From the NCBI RefSeq assembly GCF_013327855.1, contig NZ_JABUMX010000004.1:124001-188000 (forward strand): 64,000 nucleotides of DNA, given 5' to 3'. A program made the translations under genes and the position numbers. Every line of letters starts with the position of its first letter. Positions within the stretch are counted from its first letter, which is position 1. The DNA is from Phyllobacterium pellucidum (GTDB lineage Bacteria > Pseudomonadota > Alphaproteobacteria > Rhizobiales > Rhizobiaceae). Positions 24,681 through 32,902 of this stretch are shown here, in pieces. The notes under the pieces were generated by a model that did no database searches, was not told the origin of the DNA, and was given only the letters and a program-made list of their open reading frames with translations.

Positions 24681-25742
24681 TCAGCGCTTTCCCTGGACGA
24701 ACGGGCTGAACACCATGAGCGACAGGATCTCGAAGAGTACCTGTGCGCCGGCGTGCGCGGTGTTGGTTGTCGCATCGTATTGGGGAGCCACCTCGACGAC
24801 ATCGCCGCCGACAAGGTTGAGCCCTTTTAGCCCGCGCAGGAGTTCGAGTACTTCGCGGGTCGTCAGGCCGCCGACTTCCGGTGTTCCGGTGCCCGGCGCG
24901 AAACTTGGATCGAGGCTGTCCACATCGAAGGACAGGTAGGTCGGTCCATCGCCCACGATCGCCTTTGCCTTTTCGATAATCGCCTGGATGCCGAGACCAC
25001 TTACCTCCTCGGCATGAATGACAGTCATGCCGGATTCGTACGAAAACTCCCACAGATATTCGGCCGAACCGCGAATGCCGATCTGGATGGTTCGGCTCGG
25101 ATCGAGCACGCCATCGAGAACCGCGTTGCGGAAGGGGCCGCCGTGATGGAACTTGGTCTGGTCGAAAGCGCCACCCGTATCGCAATGGGCATCGATGTGG
25201 ATCATTCCGACCGGGCGGTCCTTGCCGACAGCCTTAAGGATCGGATGGGTAATCGAATGGTCGCCGCCGATGGAAAGCGGAACCACGCCGGCATCAACAA
25301 TCTGGTTGATCCGCCGCTCGATATCGACATGGCTCTGTTCGAGGCGGTAGCGGCTGGCAAATGGCACATCGCCGATGTCGGCCACGCGCAGATCAAAGAC
25401 CGGCGAGCATTCGAGAACATGATTATAAGGACCGATGCGCTCGATTGTTCGCAAAGCGCGGGGACCAAAGCGCGATCCGGTGCGGTTGGTAACACCGAGA
25501 TCCATCGGTACGCCTACCATGGCCACCTGCAAATTGCCGAAATCGGGATTTGCTGCGTCGACCGGCATGTGCGGCGCGGTCAGAAAGGTCGGAACGCCCG
25601 CATAGGGTGCAAGACGCGTACCGCTCTTGGAGAAAATCTTGTCCGCGACTTTGCGGAATTTTGCGTCGAACAGCTCGCCGCCGTGGCTTTCACCATATTT
25701 GGCGCGCAGTTCGTCGAGTTTGTTCTTGTCCCATGATGCCAT
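24681..25742 (-). CDS. speB: agmatinase-family ureohydrolase (agmatinase or guanidinobutyrase)
   Basis: Hydrolyses a guanidino group to urea plus an amine. 353 residues. Binuclear Mn ligands are all present: His162 (GGDHS), Asp184/His186/Asp188 (HIDAHCDT), Asp273/Asp275 (SFDVDSLDPSFAPGTGTPE). Family members use agmatine, 4-guanidinobutyrate or 3-guanidinopropionate; the sequence alone does not separate these. The neighbouring D-arginine-dehydrogenase-like enzyme and cation importers make guanidinobutyrate, a product of 2-oxo-arginine, an attractive alternative to agmatine. Divergent from a LysR gene, with a dyad between them. Confidence 0.9.
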   Translation of the reverse strand: MASWDKNKLDELRAKYGESHGGELFDAKFRKVADKIFSKSGTRLAPYAGVPTFLTAPHMPVDAANPDFGNLQVAMVGVPMDLGVTNRTGSRFGPRALRTIERIGPYNHVLECSPVFDLRVADIGDVPFASRYRLEQSHVDIERRINQIVDAGVVPLSIGGDHSITHPILKAVGKDRPVGMIHIDAHCDTGGAFDQTKFHHGGPFRNAVLDGVLDPSRTIQIGIRGSAEYLWEFSYESGMTVIHAEEVSGLGIQAIIEKAKAIVGDGPTYLSFDVDSLDPSFAPGTGTPEVGGLTTREVLELLRGLKGLNLVGGDVVEVAPQYDATTNTAHAGAQVLFEILSLMVFSPFVQGKR

Positions 25743-25903
25743 GATCGTGTCCCATAGTCTTCATGCTCGGGGCGATCGGCGCGGATTCGCTTTGTCGATT
25801 TCAGGATATCCGCTGGTCTGTGTTCCCCGGGCATTTTGCCTCTTTCAATGCATTATCGATCTAAACCAGATGGAAAAGCAATTGACATTGTTATAGCATG
25901 GCC

Positions 25904-25920
25904 TGTGAAAATATCTCACA
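25904..25920. promoter_or_regulatory. inverted repeat in ureohydrolase/LysR divergent region
   Basis: TGTGA-N7-TCACA (25904-25920), 35 bases before the LysR start codon, just after a TTGACA at 25882-25887. It fits the T-N11-A dyad bound by LysR proteins and lies between the two divergent genes. Candidate operator only. Confidence 0.4.
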
Positions 25921-25954
25921 TGACTTTCCCGCGGTTGAGCGCTAATGGAGTTCT

Positions 25955-26998
25955 ATGACGCCTGGTCGCCTGCCCCCGCTCAACCCACTGCGCGCCTTCG
26001 AGGCGGCGGCGCGGCATGGGTCTGTTACGGCGGCAGCGCGGGAGTTGAACGTTACCCACGGCGCGATCAGCCACCAGATCAAAGCATTGGAGACAACGCT
26101 CGACGTCCAGTTGTTCGAGCGCGGTGCGCAGCGGCTGAAATTGACCTCGCAAGGCGCACTGCTTTTGCCGACGGTCTCGAAGGCTTTCGAAGATATTGCC
26201 GCGACGACGGCGCTGATCAAGCGGCCGACCACAAGCGGCGAACTGACAGTGACCTGCGTTCCCGCATTGCTCTCGCTGTGGTTGATACCGCGTATGAACC
26301 AGTTCACGGAGCAGTATCCAGACATAAGACTGACGCTGATCGCGTCGAACGATTCCGATCATCTGTTTTCGTCGGACGTGGATGTCTGCGTGCTCTATGG
26401 CCATGGGAGCTGGACCGACTGCTGGTCCCGCCTGTGGACTACGCTCAAACTTTTTCCCGTAGCGAGCCCGACACTCCTCAACATGCGTCCGCTCCGATCC
26501 GTGCGTGATCTGCGCAATCATGTTCTCCTGCATGGCGATGACGGGCGCGAGTGGAATACCTGGCTTGCTGCTGCCGACGCCACCGAGCATGCGCGGGGCG
26601 CGCAGCATTTCATGAGCGATGCGCGCCTGTCGACCGAGGCCGCGGTCTACGGGCAGGGGGTGGCGCTCGGCGATACGATCACCGCAAGCACGCTCATTGC
26701 CAAGGGCGAACTCATCGTGCCTTTCGACCTCACAGTTCCGGCCAACAACGCTTTTTATGTCGCCTGTCGCAACGAGGTTCGCAACGCCCCGATCGTCAAG
26801 GTGTTTATCGATTGGCTCTTCGCTTCGCTGGAGCAAGATACCATAACCGAACCGCAAACATCGGCCCGCCGGATTATCCGCCGCCGCAGCGGCAAGGTGA
26901 GCGCGCCGGAGCGACTGGTCGAATTACCCATTCCGGCAACGCGCCCGCGACGCCCCGAGCGCTCGCAGAAGCGCCGGGCCAAACTTGATACACGATAG
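25955..26998 (+). CDS. LysR-family regulator (GcvA-like)
   Basis: 347 residues, longer than the usual 300 because of a basic, Arg/Pro-rich tail of about 45 residues. HTH: PPLNPLRAFEAAARHGSVTAAAREL, then VTHGAISHQIKALETTLDVQLFERG. GcvA-type regulators begin exactly so. GGAG lies five bases before ATG 25955. The aminotransferase gene starts eight bases after its stop, so the two are co-transcribed, while the ureohydrolase gene diverges; both are plausible targets. Confidence 0.88.
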   Translation: MTPGRLPPLNPLRAFEAAARHGSVTAAARELNVTHGAISHQIKALETTLDVQLFERGAQRLKLTSQGALLLPTVSKAFEDIAATTALIKRPTTSGELTVTCVPALLSLWLIPRMNQFTEQYPDIRLTLIASNDSDHLFSSDVDVCVLYGHGSWTDCWSRLWTTLKLFPVASPTLLNMRPLRSVRDLRNHVLLHGDDGREWNTWLAAADATEHARGAQHFMSDARLSTEAAVYGQGVALGDTITASTLIAKGELIVPFDLTVPANNAFYVACRNEVRNAPIVKVFIDWLFASLEQDTITEPQTSARRIIRRRSGKVSAPERLVELPIPATRPRRPERSQKRRAKLDTR

Positions 26999-27006
26999 GA
27001 ACGACC

Positions 27007-28182
27007 ATGCCAGTTGCCCCACTCAACCTGCTCATAACGCGTCTCTCGCCCCCGCCAATTCCAGCCGTGCAGTCCTGGGGCAAGTCCTATGACGGCGCCC
27101 TTGGGCCGCTGATCGATCTCTCGCAGGCGGTTCCCGGCTATCCGCCGCACCCTGCCATGCTGCAATGGCTCGGCGAGGCAGCCGCATCCCTTGCTTATAC
27201 CAATTACGGCGCGATCGAAGGCGAGCCTGCGCTCCGTGACGCTTACGCCGCGCATGTGGCAGAGCTTTATGGCGCCAGAATTGGGGCCGAGAATATTCAT
27301 ATCACCTCCGGCTGCAATCAGGCCTTCATGTGCGCTGCCATGGCCGTGGCTGCTGCGGGTGACACCATTTTGGTAAGCAACCCCTATTACTTCAATCACG
27401 AGACGACGCTGGCGATGCTCGGCATTAAAGCGGAACTTGTCGCGTGCCATGCGAGCGAAGGCTTCGTGCCGACGGTCGAAGCCCTCATCGACGCAATCGT
27501 ACCCGGCGTCCGCGCACTCGCGCTGGTGACCCCAAACAACCCGACCGGTGCGATCTATCCGCCAGACCGGCTGAAAGCCCTCTTCGACGCGTGCAAGCGC
27601 AACGGCATCTGGCTTATTCTCGACGAAACCTACCGCGACTTTCTTCCGGAGCACTATGGCGCACCGCATGGGCTCCTTCGCGAAGAGCATTGGCCGGACC
27701 ACCTGATCCAGCTCTACAGTTTTTCAAAATCGTTCTGCATCCCTGGCCACCGCCTTGGCGCCGTTACGGCAAGCCCGCGCGTCGTCGAGGAAATCGCCAA
27801 GATCATGGACAATCTGCAAATCTGCGCGCCGCGGGCGGCGCAGGGTGCGGTCGCACAGGCGTTGCCGGCACTTGCGGAATGGCGGGCCGGCAATCGCCAC
27901 GAAATCGAAGTGCGCTCGCAGGCCCTGCGCGATGTCATGGCCGGGCTCGACGACTGGAAGCTTGAGGCGATCGGCGCCTACTTCGCCTTCGTGCGCCATC
28001 CATTCCAAGGCAGATCATCAACCGAAGTCGCCGAGCACCTCGCAAAGCGCGCCGGCATCCTTGCTATTCCAGGACAGTATTTCGGCGAAGGGCAGGATCA
28101 GTTCCTGCGCTTCGCCTTTGCCAATGCCAATGCGGCGACGATCGGCCAGTTGCACGGCAGAATGCACGGCTTCAGCATCTGA
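27007..28182 (+). CDS. PLP-dependent aminotransferase (class I/II)
   Basis: 391 residues, fold type I. SQAVPGYPPH near the N-terminus, YTNYGAIEGEPALRDAYAAH, ITSGCNQAFMCA (cofactor phosphate site), NPNNPTG-like TPNNPTGAIYP, DETYRDF and the Schiff-base lysine in SFSKSFCIPGHRLG. It moves an amino group between an amino acid and a 2-oxo acid; specificity is not visible. AGGA precedes ATG 27007. It lies directly behind the LysR gene in a nitrogen-catabolism neighbourhood. Confidence 0.9.
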   Translation: MPVAPLNLLITRLSPPPIPAVQSWGKSYDGALGPLIDLSQAVPGYPPHPAMLQWLGEAAASLAYTNYGAIEGEPALRDAYAAHVAELYGARIGAENIHITSGCNQAFMCAAMAVAAAGDTILVSNPYYFNHETTLAMLGIKAELVACHASEGFVPTVEALIDAIVPGVRALALVTPNNPTGAIYPPDRLKALFDACKRNGIWLILDETYRDFLPEHYGAPHGLLREEHWPDHLIQLYSFSKSFCIPGHRLGAVTASPRVVEEIAKIMDNLQICAPRAAQGAVAQALPALAEWRAGNRHEIEVRSQALRDVMAGLDDWKLEAIGAYFAFVRHPFQGRSSTEVAEHLAKRAGILAIPGQYFGEGQDQFLRFAFANANAATIGQLHGRMHGFSI

Positions 28183-28207
28183 CGCACTTGCAAACCGTCG
28201 CTGATGC

Positions 28208-29953
28208 CTAGTAACCCTTAGCCGCTCCGGAAGCAGCGCGGCTATCCATGGCGCCGTTATACCGCGCTCCGCCGCCTTCTTCGATTTGCGAAAGACTGGC
28301 GCCGCCGACGAGGATACCGGCGGCCTCACCCCAGATGGTCCAGTCCTTGTCGATATTGACATCGTGACCCATCTCCACCAGCAGCTTGCGCGTATCCGAC
28401 GAGAGGGCATAGGGCTCCATATAGACGCGATCCGGCAGCCATTGGTGGTGGATGCGCGGGGCGTCGATCGCCTCCTGAATATTCATGCCGTGGTCGATGA
28501 CGTTGACAATTGCCTCAAGCGTGATCGTGATGATGCGGGCGCCCCCTGGACTGCCGATCACCATGAATGGCTTGCCGTCCTTCGAGACGATGGTCGGGCT
28601 CATCGAGGAAAGCGGCGTCTTCATCGGTTCGATTGCATTGGCTTCGCCTTGTACGAGCCCGTAAAGGTTGGGCGAACCCGGCTTCGAGGTAAAATCATCC
28701 ATCTCGTTGTTGAGCAGAACACCCGTACCCGGCGCCATCACCCCGGCGCCGAACGAGCCGTTGAGCGTATAGGTGACGGCAACGGCATTGCCTTCGTCAT
28801 CGACGATGGAGTAGTGCGTGGTTTCCTTGCTTTCGCCGAAGCCTTTCGGCATCAACTTCTGCGAGACACCGGCCTTGAACGGGCTGATCTTGTCGCGGAT
28901 TTCCTTGGCATATTTCTTGTCCAGCAGTTTGCTGACAGGGTTGTCGACAAAGTCGGGATCGCCAAGTGTCGTATTGCGGTCGACATAGGCATAGCGCATG
29001 GCCTCGACCATGGTATGCACGGTTTCTGCCGAACCATAGCCGAGGTAGCCGAGCGGATATCCTTCGAGAATATTGAGTATCTCGCAGATGATTACCCCGC
29101 CCGAGCTTGGCGGAGGCGAGGATACGATGTCATAGCCGCGATAGTTGCATTTGACCGGCTCGAGTTCGCGCACGCTGTACTGCTCGAAATCGGCTTTCGC
29201 CAGAACACCGCCACCCGCCTCGCTCGCTTTGACGATGGCATCCGCGGTTGCTCCCTTGTAGAACGCGTCAGGGCCCTTTTCGGAAATGGCGGAGAGTGTA
29301 GCGGCGAGATCAGACTGGACCAGTGTTTCGCCGATGGAATAGGTCTTTCCGTCGGGCTTCAGGAAGACAGCGGCCGCCGTCTTGTCTTTGGCAAGGGTCT
29401 CGGCACCGTCCTGCAGCGACGCGACGTCGCCCTGATCGAGTTCGAAGCCGTCACGGGCAAAGCGGATCGCGGGACCGATCAGCTCTTCACGCGGCTTGGT
29501 GCCGTATTTGGCACGGGCCGTTTCGAAGCCCATCACCGAGCCGGGCACGCCGATGGCGAGATAGCCATCGGTGCTTGCGCCTTTCACAATATTCCCCTTG
29601 TCATCGAGATACATCGTGCGCTTCGCGGCGAGTGGTGCGCGTTCGCGAAAATCGAGGAATGCCGTCTTGCCGTCCTTCATACGGATGGTCATGAAGCCAC
29701 CACCGCCAATATTGCCTGCGGTCGGATATACCACCGCCAGCGCATAGCCGACCGCGACCGCCGCATCGACGGCATTGCCGCCGTTCTTCAGCACTTCCAC
29801 TCCGACGTCGGAGGCCAGATGTTGTGCGGTTACGACCATGCCGTGCTCGGCCTTCACGGGCTCGGGCGAAGCCGCCGAGGCGCCTGTCGTCCCCGCAGCT
29901 GCCAGTACCCCGCTGAGCGTGAGAGCGCTCGCCATCGTTAAGCGATAGTCCAT
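28208..29953 (-). CDS. ggt: gamma-glutamyltranspeptidase, periplasmic
   Basis: Cleaves or transfers the gamma-glutamyl group of glutathione and related peptides. 581 residues from ATG 29953 (GGAGG eight bases upstream); the signal peptide ends near GASA (about residue 27). Ntn-hydrolase precursor: self-processing before Thr378 in KETTHYSIVD gives large and small subunits. NIGGGGFM, PPPSSGGV, NNEMDDF and GSPGGARIIT are family blocks. Monocistronic, converging with the aminotransferase gene. It could feed glutamate and Cys-Gly to the nearby amino-acid importers. Confidence 0.95.
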   Translation of the reverse strand: MDYRLTMASALTLSGVLAAAGTTGASAASPEPVKAEHGMVVTAQHLASDVGVEVLKNGGNAVDAAVAVGYALAVVYPTAGNIGGGGFMTIRMKDGKTAFLDFRERAPLAAKRTMYLDDKGNIVKGASTDGYLAIGVPGSVMGFETARAKYGTKPREELIGPAIRFARDGFELDQGDVASLQDGAETLAKDKTAAAVFLKPDGKTYSIGETLVQSDLAATLSAISEKGPDAFYKGATADAIVKASEAGGGVLAKADFEQYSVRELEPVKCNYRGYDIVSSPPPSSGGVIICEILNILEGYPLGYLGYGSAETVHTMVEAMRYAYVDRNTTLGDPDFVDNPVSKLLDKKYAKEIRDKISPFKAGVSQKLMPKGFGESKETTHYSIVDDEGNAVAVTYTLNGSFGAGVMAPGTGVLLNNEMDDFTSKPGSPNLYGLVQGEANAIEPMKTPLSSMSPTIVSKDGKPFMVIGSPGGARIITITLEAIVNVIDHGMNIQEAIDAPRIHHQWLPDRVYMEPYALSSDTRKLLVEMGHDVNIDKDWTIWGEAAGILVGGASLSQIEEGGGARYNGAMDSRAASGAAKGY

Positions 29954-30040
29954 GATCATTCCTCCCAAAGATCGTGACAAGAGGAGAGATAATGGAGGCA
30001 GCTCGAGCGGCGTGTCCAGCAAAAGTATAGTACTTCCTGC

Positions 30041-30763
30041 TTATGCGTCCTGATCAAGTTCGGGATAGTGGCGAAATATGCCGGATTCATTGAAATCGAG
30101 GCGACGGTCCGATTCAAGATATCGGCTGATGTTGGGGCGCTTCTGCACCATGTCGTGCACGGCGGCAACGGCAGGGTAATCTTTGGCAAGCTTTCGCGTC
30201 GCGCGCGGGAAAGCGTAACGCAGGCCCTCGAAAACCTGGAACAGCGAAAGGTCGACATAAGTGAGACTGCCGCCCACCGCGTGCCCGCTTCCGGCTGGAT
30301 TTTGCTTCAGCACGCGTTCGAAATAGCCGAGGAACTTGGGTATCCGATGCTCGATGAAATCAGCGGAGCGATGCTTGGCCGCCTCCTTCTGGTCCTCGTA
30401 ATACGCGTTGGTCGAGAGCGGATGGTGCGTGTCATGCACCTCGGCGACGAAATCTGTGATGGTAAGTTGCAGCCCGTTTGCCACAAAGCGCAACGATTCA
30501 TCTTGCGGCGCAAGACCGAGCTTTGGCCCGAGATAGAGAAGGATGTTGGCAACGTGCGAGACAATCAAGTCACCGTCTTTCAGGAATGGCGGCGCGAAAG
30601 GGATATGCGGCTCGGTCCGGCTTTTGAGAAATCGCATCATGGCCGCCATGCCATCAGACTGGCGTGCCACATCGATGTAGTCAGCGGCGGCTTCCTCGAG
30701 AGCGAGACGAATGAACTCGCCGCGTCCCTGCAGACCATCCCAATAATAAAGCTCATACGCCAT
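30041..30763 (-). CDS. glutathione S-transferase family protein
   Basis: 240 residues. Thioredoxin-like N-terminal half beginning YELYYWDGLQGRGEFIRLALEEA, with the cis-Pro region IPFAPPFLKDGDLIVSHVANILLYL, then an all-helical C-terminal half. The Tyr-rich start resembles Sigma/Pi-class enzymes. AGGAGGT lies five bases before ATG 30763. It stands just upstream, on the same strand, of gamma-glutamyltranspeptidase, so the pair may deal with glutathione conjugates. Confidence 0.88.
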   Translation of the reverse strand: MAYELYYWDGLQGRGEFIRLALEEAAADYIDVARQSDGMAAMMRFLKSRTEPHIPFAPPFLKDGDLIVSHVANILLYLGPKLGLAPQDESLRFVANGLQLTITDFVAEVHDTHHPLSTNAYYEDQKEAAKHRSADFIEHRIPKFLGYFERVLKQNPAGSGHAVGGSLTYVDLSLFQVFEGLRYAFPRATRKLAKDYPAVAAVHDMVQKRPNISRYLESDRRLDFNESGIFRHYPELDQDA

Positions 30764-30958
30764 GCTCACCTCCTGCCTCCGCTATCGTTCCGAGTCGCAA
30801 GCCAAGCATGCGATTATGGCAGCAATTCCTTTGAGCCTTGCGAGAATGCAATTGACTTCACTGATCGGCGAGCAAAAGCTTTTGCGGCCAGCATTGTCGT
30901 GAAACGGTCAAGCAGCGGCCCTATCATCGCAAGTACCCTACAACCGCGAGAACTGAAA

Positions 30959-31879
30959 ATGAGCCTCCCCATAATTTCATCCGTCGGCTTCTGCACTTAT
31001 ACGAGCGAGGGGGGCGATTTCAGCACGCTTGAAGGGTCGATCCGTACAATCGCCGACCTCGGCGCCACCGCTGCCGAGCTCTCGCTTTACGGTGAGGAGA
31101 TTATCGCCGGCGGCCGTATTATCCCAAGCCGCGCGGAGCGCCTGGTGCAAATCACCAAGCAGTTCGATCTGCATTACAGCGTCCACGGCCAGATCGTATC
31201 CAACTTCATGGACAGGGAGCACCTCGCCGAGCAGAAAGCCGTCGTCCGTGCCATGCTTGAACTATGCAACCGTATCGAGGCGGGCGTGCTGGTTCAACAT
31301 TCCGGCCAGGCGAAGATGCAAGCGGCCACCCGCAACCGTGCGCTCGATGCGATCGAGCGCGACGCGCTCGCCGAGATGGCGGAAGTCGCCGGCCACTATG
31401 GCGTGCGCATCGCGCTCGAAAACATCTTCGCTCTAAGCGACAACGAATATCGCCAGACGCCTTCGCAAGTTGGAGAAACGGTCAGGTCCGTTGACAGCCC
31501 GCATGTCTGTGCACTTATCGATTTCAGCCACGCTTATATCGAATGCACGCGCCTCGACCTCGACTGGCGCGCGGAGATCAAGGCCATGGCGCCCGTCACC
31601 GGCCACCTGCACGTGCATGACAGCTTTGGCCGCCCCTACACCATGACGAAGTTTTATCACCCGGCGGAGGCGACAGCACTCGGCATCGGTGATCTGCATC
31701 TGCCCGTCGGCTGGGGCGACATTCCGTGGGAGGAGATCTTTGCAGAACTGACCTTCCTGCCGGATACGATGCTCATCCTCGAAATCACTGAAGACAGGTT
31801 CAAGGCTGAACAGGCGGAGAGCCTTGCGCTCGCCAACAAGCTTGCCGCCCTCGTTAACGATCGGCGGCTTGCCGCCTGA
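30959..31879 (+). CDS. sugar phosphate isomerase/epimerase-type TIM barrel
   Basis: 306 residues from ATG 30959; the frame stays open for 890 bases further upstream only because it runs antisense to the GST gene. AP-endonuclease-2/xylose-isomerase-like fold: YSVHGQIVSNFMD, metal-site Glu in VRIALENIF, DFSHAYIE, HVHDSFGRPYTMTKF and GWGDIPWEEI, LEITEDRF at the C-terminus. Such proteins isomerise or epimerise sugars or inositols. It converges with an aldo/keto reductase gene. Confidence 0.8.
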   Translation: MSLPIISSVGFCTYTSEGGDFSTLEGSIRTIADLGATAAELSLYGEEIIAGGRIIPSRAERLVQITKQFDLHYSVHGQIVSNFMDREHLAEQKAVVRAMLELCNRIEAGVLVQHSGQAKMQAATRNRALDAIERDALAEMAEVAGHYGVRIALENIFALSDNEYRQTPSQVGETVRSVDSPHVCALIDFSHAYIECTRLDLDWRAEIKAMAPVTGHLHVHDSFGRPYTMTKFYHPAEATALGIGDLHLPVGWGDIPWEEIFAELTFLPDTMLILEITEDRFKAEQAESLALANKLAALVNDRRLAA

Positions 31880-31883
31880 TGCC

Positions 31884-32888
31884 TCAACGTATGGTGAAGG
31901 GCTCGGATGCGGCATAGGCCGCGTCAGGCACCTTGACCGACAGGAGCTCGATATTTCGCGTGAGGCTTGAGGGTTTCGCCGTTCCGATGAGGACGTTGGC
32001 GACAACGGGTTCGCGCAATGGAAATTGAATGGCCGCGGCAGCGAGCGGAATCGCGTTGGCTTTCGCAATATCCTGCATTGCACGAACCCGGGTCAGCACG
32101 TCGTCGGATGCCGGGCCATAATCGAAATTTGCGCCCGGAACCGGACCGGTCGCCAATATGCCGGAGTTGAACACACCGCCGATGACCAACGAAATGTTCT
32201 GCTTGCGGCAGGCATCCAGAAGACCGCCTTCCGCCGAGCGGTCGAGTAACGAATAGCGCCCAGCAAGCAAAATGCAGTCGATTGGACTGCGGGCGATCAC
32301 GTCAAGACAGACATCGACCTCGTTGACGCCGAGGCCGTAAGCGGAAATGGCTCCCGACGCCTTGAGTTCTTCCAGCGCCCGCATGCCGCTATCGAGAAGC
32401 TGGCGCAAGTAGACGGCATTCTTCTCGGCGCCATGCGTATACGCGCCAATATCGTGAACGTAGAGAATGTCTATCCTGTTCAACCCGAGACGGGCATAGC
32501 TGAACTCGAACGAGCGCATGATCCCGTCATAGCTGTAGTCGTAATCGACCGTGAAGGGCAGGGGATTCACATAGGAATAATCCGGCACCTGATCCTCTGG
32601 AACCGGACGAAGCAGGCGCCCAACCTTGGTCGAGAGCACGTAATCTTCGCGCGGCTTGTCGCGCAGGAAATCGCCGGTCCGCCGCTCGGAAAGGCCGAAA
32701 CCATAGAATGGCGCGGTATCGAAATAACGCAGGCCCGCATCCCAGGCAGCCTGCAACGTTTCCATGGCAGCTTCACGGGTGCACTCGCGGTAGAGACCGC
32801 CGATCGCCGCGCCGCCAAATCCGAACTCGGTGACGGCGAGCGATGTATTGCCAATTTTGCGGATATCCAAGACGTCCTCCCGAACCAT
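31884..32888 (-). CDS. aldo/keto reductase, L-fucose/D-threo-aldose dehydrogenase-like
   Basis: 334 residues. FGFGGAAIGGLYR and the catalytic-Tyr segment YFDTAPFYGFGLSERRTGDFL, STKVGRLL, DILYVHDIGAYTHG and GVFNSGILATG place it in the subgroup oxidising L-fucose, D-arabinose or L-galactose with NAD(P). The N-terminus reads DIRKIGNTSLAVTEFGFGGA. It sits between tex (same strand, 14 bases upstream) and the convergent isomerase-type gene. Confidence 0.88.
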   Translation of the reverse strand: MVREDVLDIRKIGNTSLAVTEFGFGGAAIGGLYRECTREAAMETLQAAWDAGLRYFDTAPFYGFGLSERRTGDFLRDKPREDYVLSTKVGRLLRPVPEDQVPDYSYVNPLPFTVDYDYSYDGIMRSFEFSYARLGLNRIDILYVHDIGAYTHGAEKNAVYLRQLLDSGMRALEELKASGAISAYGLGVNEVDVCLDVIARSPIDCILLAGRYSLLDRSAEGGLLDACRKQNISLVIGGVFNSGILATGPVPGANFDYGPASDDVLTRVRAMQDIAKANAIPLAAAAIQFPLREPVVANVLIGTAKPSSLTRNIELLSVKVPDAAYAASEPFTIR

Positions 32889-32902
32889 TGATGATCGTTA
32901 CG

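Noticed and set aside
28286..29941. 551-codon open frame on plus strand opposite ggt
   Set aside because: It lies fully antisense to a clear gamma-glutamyltranspeptidase; GC-rich third positions keep the antisense frame open.
30068..30958. 300-codon N-terminal extension of the isomerase-type gene
   Set aside because: It runs antisense to the GST gene and shares no motif with the TIM-barrel family; ATG 30959 gives the expected length.
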